Below, one piece after another: positions 55,321 through 62,577 of a stretch of 64,000 nucleotides of DNA (positions are counted from its first letter, which is position 1; the number at the start of each line of letters is the position of its first letter). The translations under genes were made by a program, and so were the position numbers. Below the pieces are notes generated by a model. The model was not told where the DNA came from, ran no database searches, and saw nothing but the letters and a program-made list of their open reading frames with translations. The stretch is from Erythrobacter sp. Its GTDB lineage: Bacteria > Pseudomonadota > Alphaproteobacteria > Sphingomonadales > Sphingomonadaceae. The stretch covers positions 1,178,001-1,242,000 of the forward strand of contig NZ_CP136573.1 of the NCBI RefSeq assembly GCF_035194505.1, in the 5' to 3' direction.

Positions 55321-56093
55321 GCGGGCACCTTTGCAGTCTGTTCGGCCTCGCCCAATCCGGCCCGTTTCGCCGCCGGCAGGCCCCACCATGGCACGTCGGG
55401 GCGGTGGTGATGTTCGAGATGATAGCCGAAATGGAAGCAGGTGGCGAGGCTGGCGAGCGTGCCGAAATCATTGCTGCGCGCATTGTGGCGATCGGCAAAG
55501 GGCTGGCCTGCGCGGTGGCAATGCGGGCGGAAGGTGCCGAAGTAGAACAGCTGGAGCGATGATCCCAGCGCCGGCAGGCCGTAGAGCAGCACGATCTGCG
55601 CCATCGGAATATCCAGCACCAGCCAGTAGATGCCGACCACAGTGTGCACGAAAACCAGCGAGCGCCAGCCGAAATAGCGCCGGAAGAAGGTCGCGTACCA
55701 GCGGGCGAAATCACCCGGATTGTTCTCGTCGAAGTCCGGGTCTCCGGCGTGACCTGCAAGCTTGTGGTGATCGAAATGCGCATCGCGCAGCTGCTTCCAC
55801 GCAAAGCCCGCATAAAGCGCCAGCAGCACCGCGCCGATTGCAGCATTGATCTTCGGGTAGCCGGGCACAAGGCTGCCGTGCATCGCATCATGGCAGACGA
55901 TGAACACACCGACCGATAGCCAGCACTGCACCATCGCCACGGCCAGCGCGAGCGGCCAGTTGCTCCACGTCAGCTCGAAGATGAACATGCCCCAGGCGTG
56001 AATGCCGAGCCAGCTCCCGGCAATCGCCAGCGCCAGCCCAAGGCCGATGGCACGCTGAAAGCCGCGCGCCGGAAGGGTGAAGTTCGGGCTCAT
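55317..56093 (-). CDS. crtW: Beta-carotene ketolase CrtW
   Basis: A 258-aa membrane di-iron ketolase introducing 4-oxo groups. Histidine boxes H68-DAM-H72, H106-FD-H109-H110 and HLEHHHRPDVPWWGLP are complete. The start MSPNFTLPARG at 56093 has no strong upstream hydrophobic or coding alternative. It is the first gene of the crtW-crtZ pair; with crtZ it should allow astaxanthin-type ketocarotenoids. The rest of the carotenoid pathway is outside the window. Confidence 0.93.
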   Translation of the reverse strand: MSPNFTLPARGFQRAIGLGLALAIAGSWLGIHAWGMFIFELTWSNWPLALAVAMVQCWLSVGVFIVCHDAMHGSLVPGYPKINAAIGAVLLALYAGFAWKQLRDAHFDHHKLAGHAGDPDFDENNPGDFARWYATFFRRYFGWRSLVFVHTVVGIYWLVLDIPMAQIVLLYGLPALGSSLQLFYFGTFRPHCHRAGQPFADRHNARSNDFGTLASLATCFHFGYHLEHHHRPDVPWWGLPAAKRAGLGEAEQTAKVPA

Positions 56094-56193
56094 CCGGACA
56101 GAGATACGCGCGCGCAGGTCATGCGGTTGCGTATAAAGCGCCCAGGCGAAACGGCAATTGCGTTTGCGATTGCGGCTCTTGCGCTCCGCTGCC

Positions 56194-56619
56194 TTATTCG
56201 CCCTTGGGGAAGAAAAATTCGCGCAAGTGATCGCCGATACGCGCGGGGCGCAGGGTTTCGGCATCGATGCAGCACCACGAGGATTGCACCTCGGCCAGCA
56301 CATCCTCGCCGCGCTTGATCAGCGTGGAGTAGAACGCGCGCGCGCCGTTGAAGCGTTCCAGCACGGTCTGCGCGATCACGTCGTCTTCAAGGAAGGCGGG
56401 CTTGCGATAGGTGATCTCGTGCTTGAGCGCGACCCACGCCTTGCTCGCCACATCTTCGGCCGGCGCAATCCCGCGCCAATGCGCCAGCACCGCATCCTGC
56501 ACCCAGTTCAGGTAGCGCGCATTGTTGACGTGCCCCATGAAATCGATGTCTTCGGCCACGACCTTGATCGCGTGAAGAAACGGCAGGGCGGGCGTCGAGG
56601 CGGATTCGGTTGCTGACAT
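56194..56619 (-). CDS. Acyl-CoA thioesterase (4HBT hotdog fold)
   Basis: A 141-aa hotdog-fold thioesterase of the YbgC/4-hydroxybenzoyl-CoA type. VVAEDIDFMGHVNNARYLNW contains the catalytic Asp and the GHVNN signature; ITYRKPAFLEDDVIAQTVLE follows. It hydrolyses acyl-CoA in the cytosol, natural substrate uncertain. It lies 100 bp upstream of crtW on the same strand and divergent from leuC. Confidence 0.88.
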   Translation of the reverse strand: MSATESASTPALPFLHAIKVVAEDIDFMGHVNNARYLNWVQDAVLAHWRGIAPAEDVASKAWVALKHEITYRKPAFLEDDVIAQTVLERFNGARAFYSTLIKRGEDVLAEVQSSWCCIDAETLRPARIGDHLREFFFPKGE

Positions 56620-56743
56620 ATTTGTCAGTTATACCCCGTGATCCTTGCAAATCCATGACGAATTTGACCCGTATCAAGTGCGCATCTTGCGCGATGGCTT
56701 CTGGCGCGTCTAATCGCCCTCTCCACCTGAGGAACACGCACCC

Positions 56744-58174
56744 ATGGCCAGCCGCCCGCGCACGCTTTACGAGAAGATCTGGGACGCGCATGTCGTCGAA
56801 ACCCGCGATGACGGCACGGCGCTGATCTATATCGACCGCCATCTGGTGCACGAGGTGACGAGCCCGCAGGCGTTCGAGGCGCTGAAGGTCGCCGGGCGTC
56901 CGGTGCGCCGCCCCGAACTGACGCTGGCGGTGCCCGATCACAACCTGCCCACGACCGCGCGGCTGGACGCCAAGGGCGCGCCCGTGCCGATCGCCGACCC
57001 GGAAAGCGCCGCCCAACTCGCAGCCCTCGAAGTCAACGCGCCCGCCTTCGGCATCCGCTACATTCCCGCGACCGCCAAGGAGCAGGGGATCGTCCATGTG
57101 GTCGGCCCCGAGCAGGGCTTCTCGCTGCCCGGCACCACCATCGTCTGCGGGGATTCGCACACCGCCTGCCACGGCGGCCTGGGTGCCCTCGCCTTCGGCA
57201 TCGGGACAAGTGAAGTCGAGCATGTGCTGGCAACCCAGACGCTCCTGCTCCAGCAGTCGAAGCCGATGGAAGTGCGGGTGGACGGCGATCTCGGCCCCGG
57301 CGTCTCCGCGAAAGACCTGATCCTCCACATCATCGGCACCATCGGCGCGGCAGGCGGCTCTGGCTACGTGATCGAATATCGCGGGCGCGTGTTCGAGCGC
57401 ATGACCATCGAGGAGCGCCTCACGGTCTGCAACATGAGCATCGAGGCAGGCGCGCGCGCCGGCCTGATCGCGCCGGATGACACCACCTTCGCCTACCTCA
57501 AGGGCCGCCCGATGGCCCCCAAGGGCGCGGAGTGGGATGCGGCAGTGGCCTACTGGCGCTCGCTCCACACCGACGAAGGCGCGACCTTCGCCAAGTCCGT
57601 CACCATCGACGCGGCGCAAGTCGAACCCAGCGTCACCTGGGGCACCAGCCCCGAGGATGTGGTGCCGATCAATGGCCGCGTGCCTGCACCGGAAGACTTC
57701 GCCGACGAGAGCAAGCGCGTCGCTGCGCAGAAGTCGCTCGATTACATGGGCCTCACCCCTGGCACGCCGATGACGCAAGTCCCCATCGAGAACGTCTTCA
57801 TCGGAAGCTGCACCAACAGCCGGATCGAAGACCTCCGCGCCGCCGCCGCGATCCTCAAGGGCCGCCGCAAGGCCGATAATGTGCGCTGGGCGATTGTCGT
57901 GCCGGGCTCGGGTCTGGTGAAGGCGATGGCCGAGGAGGAAGGCCTCGACAAGGTGTTCATCGACGCCGGTTTCGAATGGCGCGAGCCGGGCTGTTCGGCG
58001 TGTCTGGGCATGAACCCCGACAAGGTGCCCGCGGGCGAACGCTGCGCCTCGACATCGAACCGCAATTTTGTGGGGCGGCAAGGCCCCGGCGCACGCACGC
58101 ACCTCGTCAGCCCCGCGATGGCGGCGGCGGCCGCTGTCACCGGACGGCTCGCCGATGTGCGCGAGCTGGTGTGA
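56744..58174 (+). CDS. leuC: 3-isopropylmalate dehydratase large subunit
   Basis: A 476-aa [4Fe-4S] isomerase subunit of leucine biosynthesis converting 2-isopropylmalate to 3-isopropylmalate with LeuD. Substrate motif [34 protein letters not shown], then the cluster ligands [13 protein letters not shown] and [13 protein letters not shown]. The start [16 protein letters not shown] is at 56744. A small membrane-protein gene lies between it and leuD. Confidence 0.97.
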   Translation: MASRPRTLYEKIWDAHVVETRDDGTALIYIDRHLVHEVTSPQAFEALKVAGRPVRRPELTLAVPDHNLPTTARLDAKGAPVPIADPESAAQLAALEVNAPAFGIRYIPATAKEQGIVHVVGPEQGFSLPGTTIVCGDSHTACHGGLGALAFGIGTSEVEHVLATQTLLLQQSKPMEVRVDGDLGPGVSAKDLILHIIGTIGAAGGSGYVIEYRGRVFERMTIEERLTVCNMSIEAGARAGLIAPDDTTFAYLKGRPMAPKGAEWDAAVAYWRSLHTDEGATFAKSVTIDAAQVEPSVTWGTSPEDVVPINGRVPAPEDFADESKRVAAQKSLDYMGLTPGTPMTQVPIENVFIGSCTNSRIEDLRAAAAILKGRRKADNVRWAIVVPGSGLVKAMAEEEGLDKVFIDAGFEWREPGCSACLGMNPDKVPAGERCASTSNRNFVGRQGPGARTHLVSPAMAAAAAVTGRLADVRELV

Positions 58175-58219
58175 CCTGAACCCCTTGAAACGCCCTCCCC
58201 TAAGGCGCATGGAATAATC

Positions 58220-58408
58220 ATGACCGAAAAACCATCCGACAAGAAACCCACCAGCAAGGCCGCGCTTGGCGTGGCGGCGATCGGCTCGGCCGCGGTGGCT
58301 GCCGCGCTGCTCTATGCCGGGCGCAAGCTCGCCGCGAACAAGAAGAAGGCCGACGAGCCTGCCTCGCCGGGGGCGATCCCCTCGGGCGAGCCGCCGCAGA
58401 CCGACTGA
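58220..58408 (+). CDS. Small single-pass membrane protein between leuC and leuD
   Basis: A 62-aa protein: Lys-rich N-terminus ([12 protein letters not shown]), one membrane helix ([20 protein letters not shown]), then a basic stretch and a Pro-rich acidic tail. Its stop is 10 bp before leuD, and its start is 45 bp after leuC, so it lies inside the leu operon. Similar small anchors are common in sphingomonads, but no function is known. Confidence 0.65.
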   Translation: MTEKPSDKKPTSKAALGVAAIGSAAVAAALLYAGRKLAANKKKADEPASPGAIPSGEPPQTD

Positions 58409-58418
58409 GGCCGCGCCC

Positions 58419-59021
58419 ATGCAACCCCTCACCAGCGTCGAAGGCCGCGCCATTCCGCTTGGCCTCAAGAATGTCGATACCGACATCATCATTCCGGCCA
58501 AGTGGCTCAAGACCATCAGCCGCGAAGGGCTTGGCGCGGGCGCCTTCGAGGCGCTGCGGGCGGAACCGGGCAATGTCTTCGACGACCCCGCCTACAAGGG
58601 CGCGCCGATCCTGATCGCGGGCGACAATTACGGCTGCGGATCCAGCCGCGAGCACGCGGCCTGGGCGATGCTCGATCTCGGCATCCGCGTGGTCATCGCG
58701 CCGAGCTTTTCCGACATCCATTCGGGCAATGCGGTGAAGAACGGCATCCTGCCCGTGGTGCTGCCGCAGGACGCGGTCGACCGGCTGCTGGAAGTTGCGC
58801 GCGAGGGTCTGGAGATCAGCGTCAATCTTGAACAGCAGACCGTCACCACCCCCTATCAGGACCGCTTCAGCTTCGAGATCGACCCGTTCCGCAAGCACTG
58901 CCTGCTGAACGGGCTCGACGAGGTGGGGCTGACCATGGCGCGGGGCGAGGCGATCGGCGGGTTTGAAGCTACCCGCACCGCCGCCCAGCCGTGGCTGATG
59001 CGCGGCACCAACGCTGCCTGA
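58419..59021 (+). CDS. leuD: 3-isopropylmalate dehydratase small subunit
   Basis: A 200-aa partner of LeuC. Diagnostic parts are [20 protein letters not shown], the swivelling-domain active-site segment [18 protein letters not shown], and [17 protein letters not shown]. The start [10 protein letters not shown] at 58419 is chosen because it begins the family; the frame is open upstream in a different phase from the small gene. Complete. Confidence 0.96.
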   Translation: MQPLTSVEGRAIPLGLKNVDTDIIIPAKWLKTISREGLGAGAFEALRAEPGNVFDDPAYKGAPILIAGDNYGCGSSREHAAWAMLDLGIRVVIAPSFSDIHSGNAVKNGILPVVLPQDAVDRLLEVAREGLEISVNLEQQTVTTPYQDRFSFEIDPFRKHCLLNGLDEVGLTMARGEAIGGFEATRTAAQPWLMRGTNAA

Positions 59022-59046
59022 CACAGATTACTTGGGAGAGGAAACC

Positions 59047-60045
59047 ATGAAAGCCATTCGCACCCACCAGACCGGCGGGCCGGAAACCCTGACGCTCGAC
59101 GAGGTCGAGATCCCGACCCCGGGCAAGGGCCAGGTGCTCGTCGCGGTCAAGGCCTGCGCGATCAACTATCCCGACGGGCTGATGCTGCGCGACATGTACC
59201 AGTTCAAGCCGCCCCGCCCCTTCTCGCCCGGCGGCGAGATTTCCGGCGTGATCGAGGCGATCGGCGAAGGTGTCGAGGGCTACAAGGTGGGTGACACCGT
59301 GATGGCCGGGATCGGCAATGGCGGCCTTGCAGAAAAGGTTGTGGTGCCGGCGGACCGGATGTTCGCGGTGCCGGACGGCGTGCCCTATGAAAAGGCGGCC
59401 AGCCTGCTGATGACCTATGGCACCACCATCCACGGCCTCAAGGATCGCGGGCATATCAAGCCGGGCGACACCGTGCTGGTGCTGGGCGCGGCGGGCGGCG
59501 TCGGGCTGTCGGCGGTCGAACTCGCCAAGGCTTTCGGCGCGCGCGTGGTCGCCGCCGTCTCCTCCGAGGCCAAGGGCGAAGTTGCCCGCAAGGCTGGCGC
59601 GGACGAAGTGGTGATCTATCCGCGCGAGGCGATGGACAAGGATGCCTCCAAGGCGCTCGCGGACGCCTTCAAGGCGGCTTGCGGCCCCAATGGCGCGAAC
59701 ATCGTCTATGACATCGTCGGCGGGCAATATTCCGAACCCGCCCTGCGCGCCATCGCGTGGGAGGGCCGCTTCCTCGTGGTCGGCTTCCCGGCAGGAATCG
59801 CCAAGATGCCGCTCAATCTCACCCTGCTGAAGTCCTGCGACATCTGCGGCGTGTTCTGGGGCGCCTTCACCGCACGCGAGCCCGAAGCCTTCCGCGCCCA
59901 GGTGAACGAGCTGTTCGACCTGATGAAGGCGGGGAAGATCGACCCGCTGGTCAGCGAGACCTTCCCGCTTGCCCGCGCCGGCGATGCCATCGCCAAGCTC
60001 GAAGCGCGCGAGGCGGTGGGCAAGCTGGTGGTGACCATCGACTGA
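59047..60045 (+). CDS. Zinc-free NADPH:quinone oxidoreductase (MDR superfamily)
   Basis: A 332-aa medium-chain reductase. The N-terminal GroES-like domain starts MKAIRTHQTGGPETL and contains CAINYPDGLMLRDMYQ. The NADP-binding motif is VLVLGAAGGVGLSAVELAKA, followed by VVAAVSSEAKGEVARKAGAD. No zinc Cys/His cluster is seen, consistent with a quinone oxidoreductase or enoyl reductase. RBS GGGAGAGG 6 bp before the ATG. Substrate not defined. Confidence 0.9.
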   Translation: MKAIRTHQTGGPETLTLDEVEIPTPGKGQVLVAVKACAINYPDGLMLRDMYQFKPPRPFSPGGEISGVIEAIGEGVEGYKVGDTVMAGIGNGGLAEKVVVPADRMFAVPDGVPYEKAASLLMTYGTTIHGLKDRGHIKPGDTVLVLGAAGGVGLSAVELAKAFGARVVAAVSSEAKGEVARKAGADEVVIYPREAMDKDASKALADAFKAACGPNGANIVYDIVGGQYSEPALRAIAWEGRFLVVGFPAGIAKMPLNLTLLKSCDICGVFWGAFTAREPEAFRAQVNELFDLMKAGKIDPLVSETFPLARAGDAIAKLEAREAVGKLVVTID

Positions 60046-60138
60046 CGCACAACAGGGGCCGCGCGATGCTTCGCGCTTGAAGCGCGGCCCCGCGCGCTTT
60101 AATTCAGTAACCGGATCGTACCCGAGGGAACAAACTGC

Positions 60139-60462
60139 ATGACCGATTTCAGGGACCGCGAGCGCGCCGAAGAGGCCCATTTCGCGCTCGAGGAAGAAAC
60201 CGCCTTCCGCATTCTCGCCCGCCGCAACCGGCTGCTGGGCGAATGGGCGGCGGGGCTGATGCATCTCACTCCCGAAGAAGGCGACGCCTATCGCAAGGCG
60301 GTGGTGCAGGCCGACTTCGAGGAAGCGGGCGACGAGGACGTGATCCGCAAGCTGCTCGGCGATCTCACCGGCGCCAAGGTCGATGTCAGCGAGGCCGACA
60401 TCCGCGCCAAGCTCGCCGAAATGGCGATCGAGGCGCGCCGCCAGCTGCTGGGCGAGGTCTAG
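60139..60462 (+). CDS. F1-ATPase zeta subunit-type inhibitor (DUF1476)
   Basis: A 107-aa all-helical protein of the DUF1476 family, in Paracoccus the zeta inhibitor of the F1FO ATPase. The N-terminal helix MTDFRDRERAEEAHFALEEE is the inhibitory segment, followed by ARRNRLLGEWAAGLMHLTPE. It is restricted to Alphaproteobacteria. It lies 3 bp before the bolA-like start, so cotranscription is likely. Confidence 0.9.
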   Translation: MTDFRDRERAEEAHFALEEETAFRILARRNRLLGEWAAGLMHLTPEEGDAYRKAVVQADFEEAGDEDVIRKLLGDLTGAKVDVSEADIRAKLAEMAIEARRQLLGEV

Positions 60463-60465
60463 GCC

Positions 60466-60699
60466 ATGCCGATGAGCGCGGCCGCGATCGAACAGGCGAT
60501 CCTCGCTGCCCTGCCGGGCGCTGAGGTGGAGCTGACCGATCTGGCGGGTGACGATGATCACTGGGCCGCCACGGTCACCGCGCCGCAATTTGCGGGCCTG
60601 AGCCGGGTGGCGCAGCACAAGCTGGTCTATGCCGCTTTCGGCGGCCGGATGGGCGGGGAACTCCACGCCTTGCAAGTCACCACCAAGGTTCCCACGTAA
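60466..60699 (+). CDS. BolA family protein
   Basis: A 77-aa BolA/IbaG-like protein with the class II KH-like fold: AIEQAILAALPGAEVELTDL, GDDDHWAATVTAPQFAGLSR, VAQHKLVYAAFGGRMGGELH. The conserved His in HKLVY can join a [2Fe-2S] cluster with the monothiol glutaredoxin encoded 39 bp downstream, a known partnership in iron homeostasis. Confidence 0.92.
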   Translation: MPMSAAAIEQAILAALPGAEVELTDLAGDDDHWAATVTAPQFAGLSRVAQHKLVYAAFGGRMGGELHALQVTTKVPT

Positions 60700-60738
60700 C
60701 ACCGTAACACTCACCCCATTATCAGGGCCAAGTCACAC

Positions 60739-61065
60739 ATGTCCGATATCAACGCGCGTCTTTCCGATCTCGTCAGCAGCAACGACGTGGTGCTGTTCAT
60801 GAAGGGCACCCCGCTGTTCCCGCAATGCGGCTTTTCGAGCCGTGCCGTGGCGATCCTCGATCATTGCGGCGTCGCCTATGAAAGCGTCGATGTGCTGCAG
60901 GACATGGAAGTGCGGCAGGGCATCAAGAGCTTCTCCGACTGGCCGACCATCCCGCAGCTCTATGTGAAGGGCGAATTCGTGGGCGGCAGCGACATCATGA
61001 TGGAAATGTTCGAGGCCGGCGAACTCCAGCAGCTGTTTGACGAAAGCGGCGCTGCGAAGGTTTGA
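60739..61065 (+). CDS. grxD: Monothiol glutaredoxin Grx4 type
   Basis: A 108-aa glutaredoxin with the CGFS active site (Cys30) in [14 protein letters not shown]. The C-terminal [22 protein letters not shown] is the glutathione-binding segment. It carries [2Fe-2S] clusters and works with BolA. The BolA-Grx4 adjacency and the zeta inhibitor form a small conserved operon-like group. Confidence 0.95.
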   Translation: MSDINARLSDLVSSNDVVLFMKGTPLFPQCGFSSRAVAILDHCGVAYESVDVLQDMEVRQGIKSFSDWPTIPQLYVKGEFVGGSDIMMEMFEAGELQQLFDESGAAKV

Positions 61066-61271
61066 TTTACGCACCCGCCTTGCGCGGGTGCATCCTCGGT
61101 GCTGTTTCCTCCGCTTCGCTCCGGAGCACCTGCGGCTCGCGCGCCTGCGCACGCGGTCGCTATGCGCGTTTGATTTTCGCAGCCCCTCCGGGCTGCGTCC
61201 TCGGTACTGTTTCCTCCGCTTCGCTGCGGAGCACCTGCGGCTCGCGCGCGTGCGCTCGCGGTCGCTATGCG
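61060..61271. repeat. Tandem ~105-bp intergenic element with conserved hairpin
   Basis: Two direct copies, 61060-61166 and 61168-61271, each running from GTTTGATTT to CGGTCGCTATGCG. Each contains a hairpin at the same place with different sequence: copy 1 GCACCCGC-CTTGC-GCGGGTGC, copy 2 GCAGCCC-CTCC-GGGCTGC. The second half, TTTCCTCCGCTTCGCT then GCGGAGCACCTGCGGCTCGC, is nearly identical. Copy 1 starts within the last codons of grxD, so its hairpin may also serve as that gene's terminator. Confidence 0.85.
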
Positions 61272-61440
61272 AACGATGCCGGCACTACATTGCGGATGAG
61301 CGCTAATCGGCCCGCAGGGCCGCAAGCGCGAACGGACTCAAGTAGCGAAGCGATAGGCCGACAAAAAACGCGCGCCCTGAGCTTATGCGAGGAAAGCCGA
61401 GCACGCGGATGCGTGCGCCGGCGCCTGAGGCCAACAAAAA
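61272..61440. other. Gene-free stretch after the tandem element
   Basis: No gene, tRNA or strong structure was recognised in this part of the 650-bp gap between grxD and the NUDIX gene. Reading frames through it translate only the repeated GC-rich sequence. The rest of the gap holds the terminator at 61441-61469 and about 250 bp of leader with no clear signals. Confidence 0.6.
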
Positions 61441-61469
61441 AACACCCCGCAGGACCAGTGCGGGGTGTT
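61441..61469. terminator. Intrinsic terminator between grxD and the NUDIX gene
   Basis: An 11-bp perfect stem, AACACCCCGCA (61441-61451) and TGCGGGGTGTT (61459-61469), loop GGACCAG, followed on the plus strand by TCTTGTTTT and preceded by AAAAAA. It probably ends the zeta-BolA-GrxD transcript. Confidence 0.9.
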
Positions 61470-61718
61470 TCTTGTTTTGGGGAGGCGCAGCCCGGAGACC
61501 AGGAAGGGCGCGCCTCGGTTCGAAGACCATTAGGACCGCAACACTTAATGCACAGCCCGTGCCAAACTTGAAAAATGGCCGAAATCCAGCATTTTCACTC
61601 CATCGTGCGACCTCCGGCGCGGGCCGGTTGTAAAGCAACCCGACACCCCCTCTCCAAAGCGGCAGGCTGCGGCCAAAGCGCTTGGCAAGACCTTGCCGCC
61701 GCGTCATTCTCGCAGGTG

Positions 61719-62501
61719 ATGACCGATTCCGCCGCTCCGCAGGGCATTCCTGCCGCCACCATCATCCTGTTCCGCAATGCATCCGAAGGCGGCCCGCCCG
61801 AAGTGCTGATGACAGTGCGCTCGCGTGAGATGACGTTTGCGGGCGGAATGGCGGTGTTTCCGGGCGGGCGGGTGGACCCTGCAGACTATGCGCTGGCCGA
61901 AGCGGCGGCCGATGCCCACGGCCTTGCCGCCGATGAAGCCGCCCACCAGATTGCCGCCGTGCGCGAGACGCTGGAGGAGACGGGCCTTGCGATGGGCCTT
62001 GCCGGCGCCATCGATGCGGCCCGCGCTGCCGCTGCGCGCGCGATGCTGTCAGAGGTCGGTGCGCTCGCCCCGGTGCTCGACGAATTCGGCTGGCAGCTTG
62101 ATCTGTCGCAGATCACGCCCTTTGCGCGCTGGTTTCCCAAGAACGAGAACATCGCCCGCGTCTATGACACGCGTTTCTATCTCGCCAATCTCGGCACCGG
62201 CGCAGTCGAGGTGTCGATCGACCAGTCGGAGAACACGCAGCTGTTCTGGACCTCGGCGCAAGGCGCGCTCGATGCGGCGGAGCGCGGCGAGATCAAGCTG
62301 ATCTTCCCCACCCGCCGCAATCTCGAACGCCTCGCGCTGTTTGCCAGCTACGAGGAAGCACGCGCCCACGCCGAGGCGATCCCGGTGCGCACGATCATGC
62401 CGCAGATCGTCGAGGAAGGCGGCAAGGCCTGGCTGACGATCCTAGGGGATGCAGGCTATCCGGTGACGGCGGAACTGCTGGAGACTGTGGCGCGGGGGTA
62501 A
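61719..62501 (+). CDS. NUDIX hydrolase (NUDT19-like)
   Basis: A 260-aa NUDIX protein. Residues around MTFAGGMAVFPGGRVDPADY lead to the NUDIX box with the core RETLEETGL (metal-binding Glu residues). The long insertion and the C-terminal QLFWTSAQGALDAAERGEIK region resemble NUDT7/8/19-type CoA or NUDT19-like diphosphatases. The start MTDSAAPQGI at 61719 fits the family; the frame is open further up but without family resemblance. Substrate unknown. Confidence 0.85.
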   Translation: MTDSAAPQGIPAATIILFRNASEGGPPEVLMTVRSREMTFAGGMAVFPGGRVDPADYALAEAAADAHGLAADEAAHQIAAVRETLEETGLAMGLAGAIDAARAAAARAMLSEVGALAPVLDEFGWQLDLSQITPFARWFPKNENIARVYDTRFYLANLGTGAVEVSIDQSENTQLFWTSAQGALDAAERGEIKLIFPTRRNLERLALFASYEEARAHAEAIPVRTIMPQIVEEGGKAWLTILGDAGYPVTAELLETVARG

Positions 62502-62525
62502 GGAGGAGCGGAGCCCCAATAAAAA

Positions 62526-62558
62526 ACGGCGGCGCGGGGGTTTCCCCGTCGCCGCCGT
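62526..62558 (-). terminator. Intrinsic terminator of the TonB receptor gene
   Basis: Stem ACGGCGGCG (62526-62534) with CGCCGCCGT (62550-62558), and an inner GGGG-TTT-CCCC extends the hairpin. On the minus strand it is followed by TTTTTTATT, a good T tract, so it ends the receptor transcript and also lies just after the NUDIX stop. Confidence 0.9.
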
Positions 62559-62577
62559 GTCTGGCCAACCCGAGGGC

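Noticed and set aside
56387..58573. 728-aa frame antisense to leuC
   Set aside because: Shadow frame; LeuC has both iron-sulfur motifs and a proper start.
61303..61707. 134-aa minus-strand frame
   Set aside because: Reads through a terminator and repeat-rich gap; composition typical of spurious translation.
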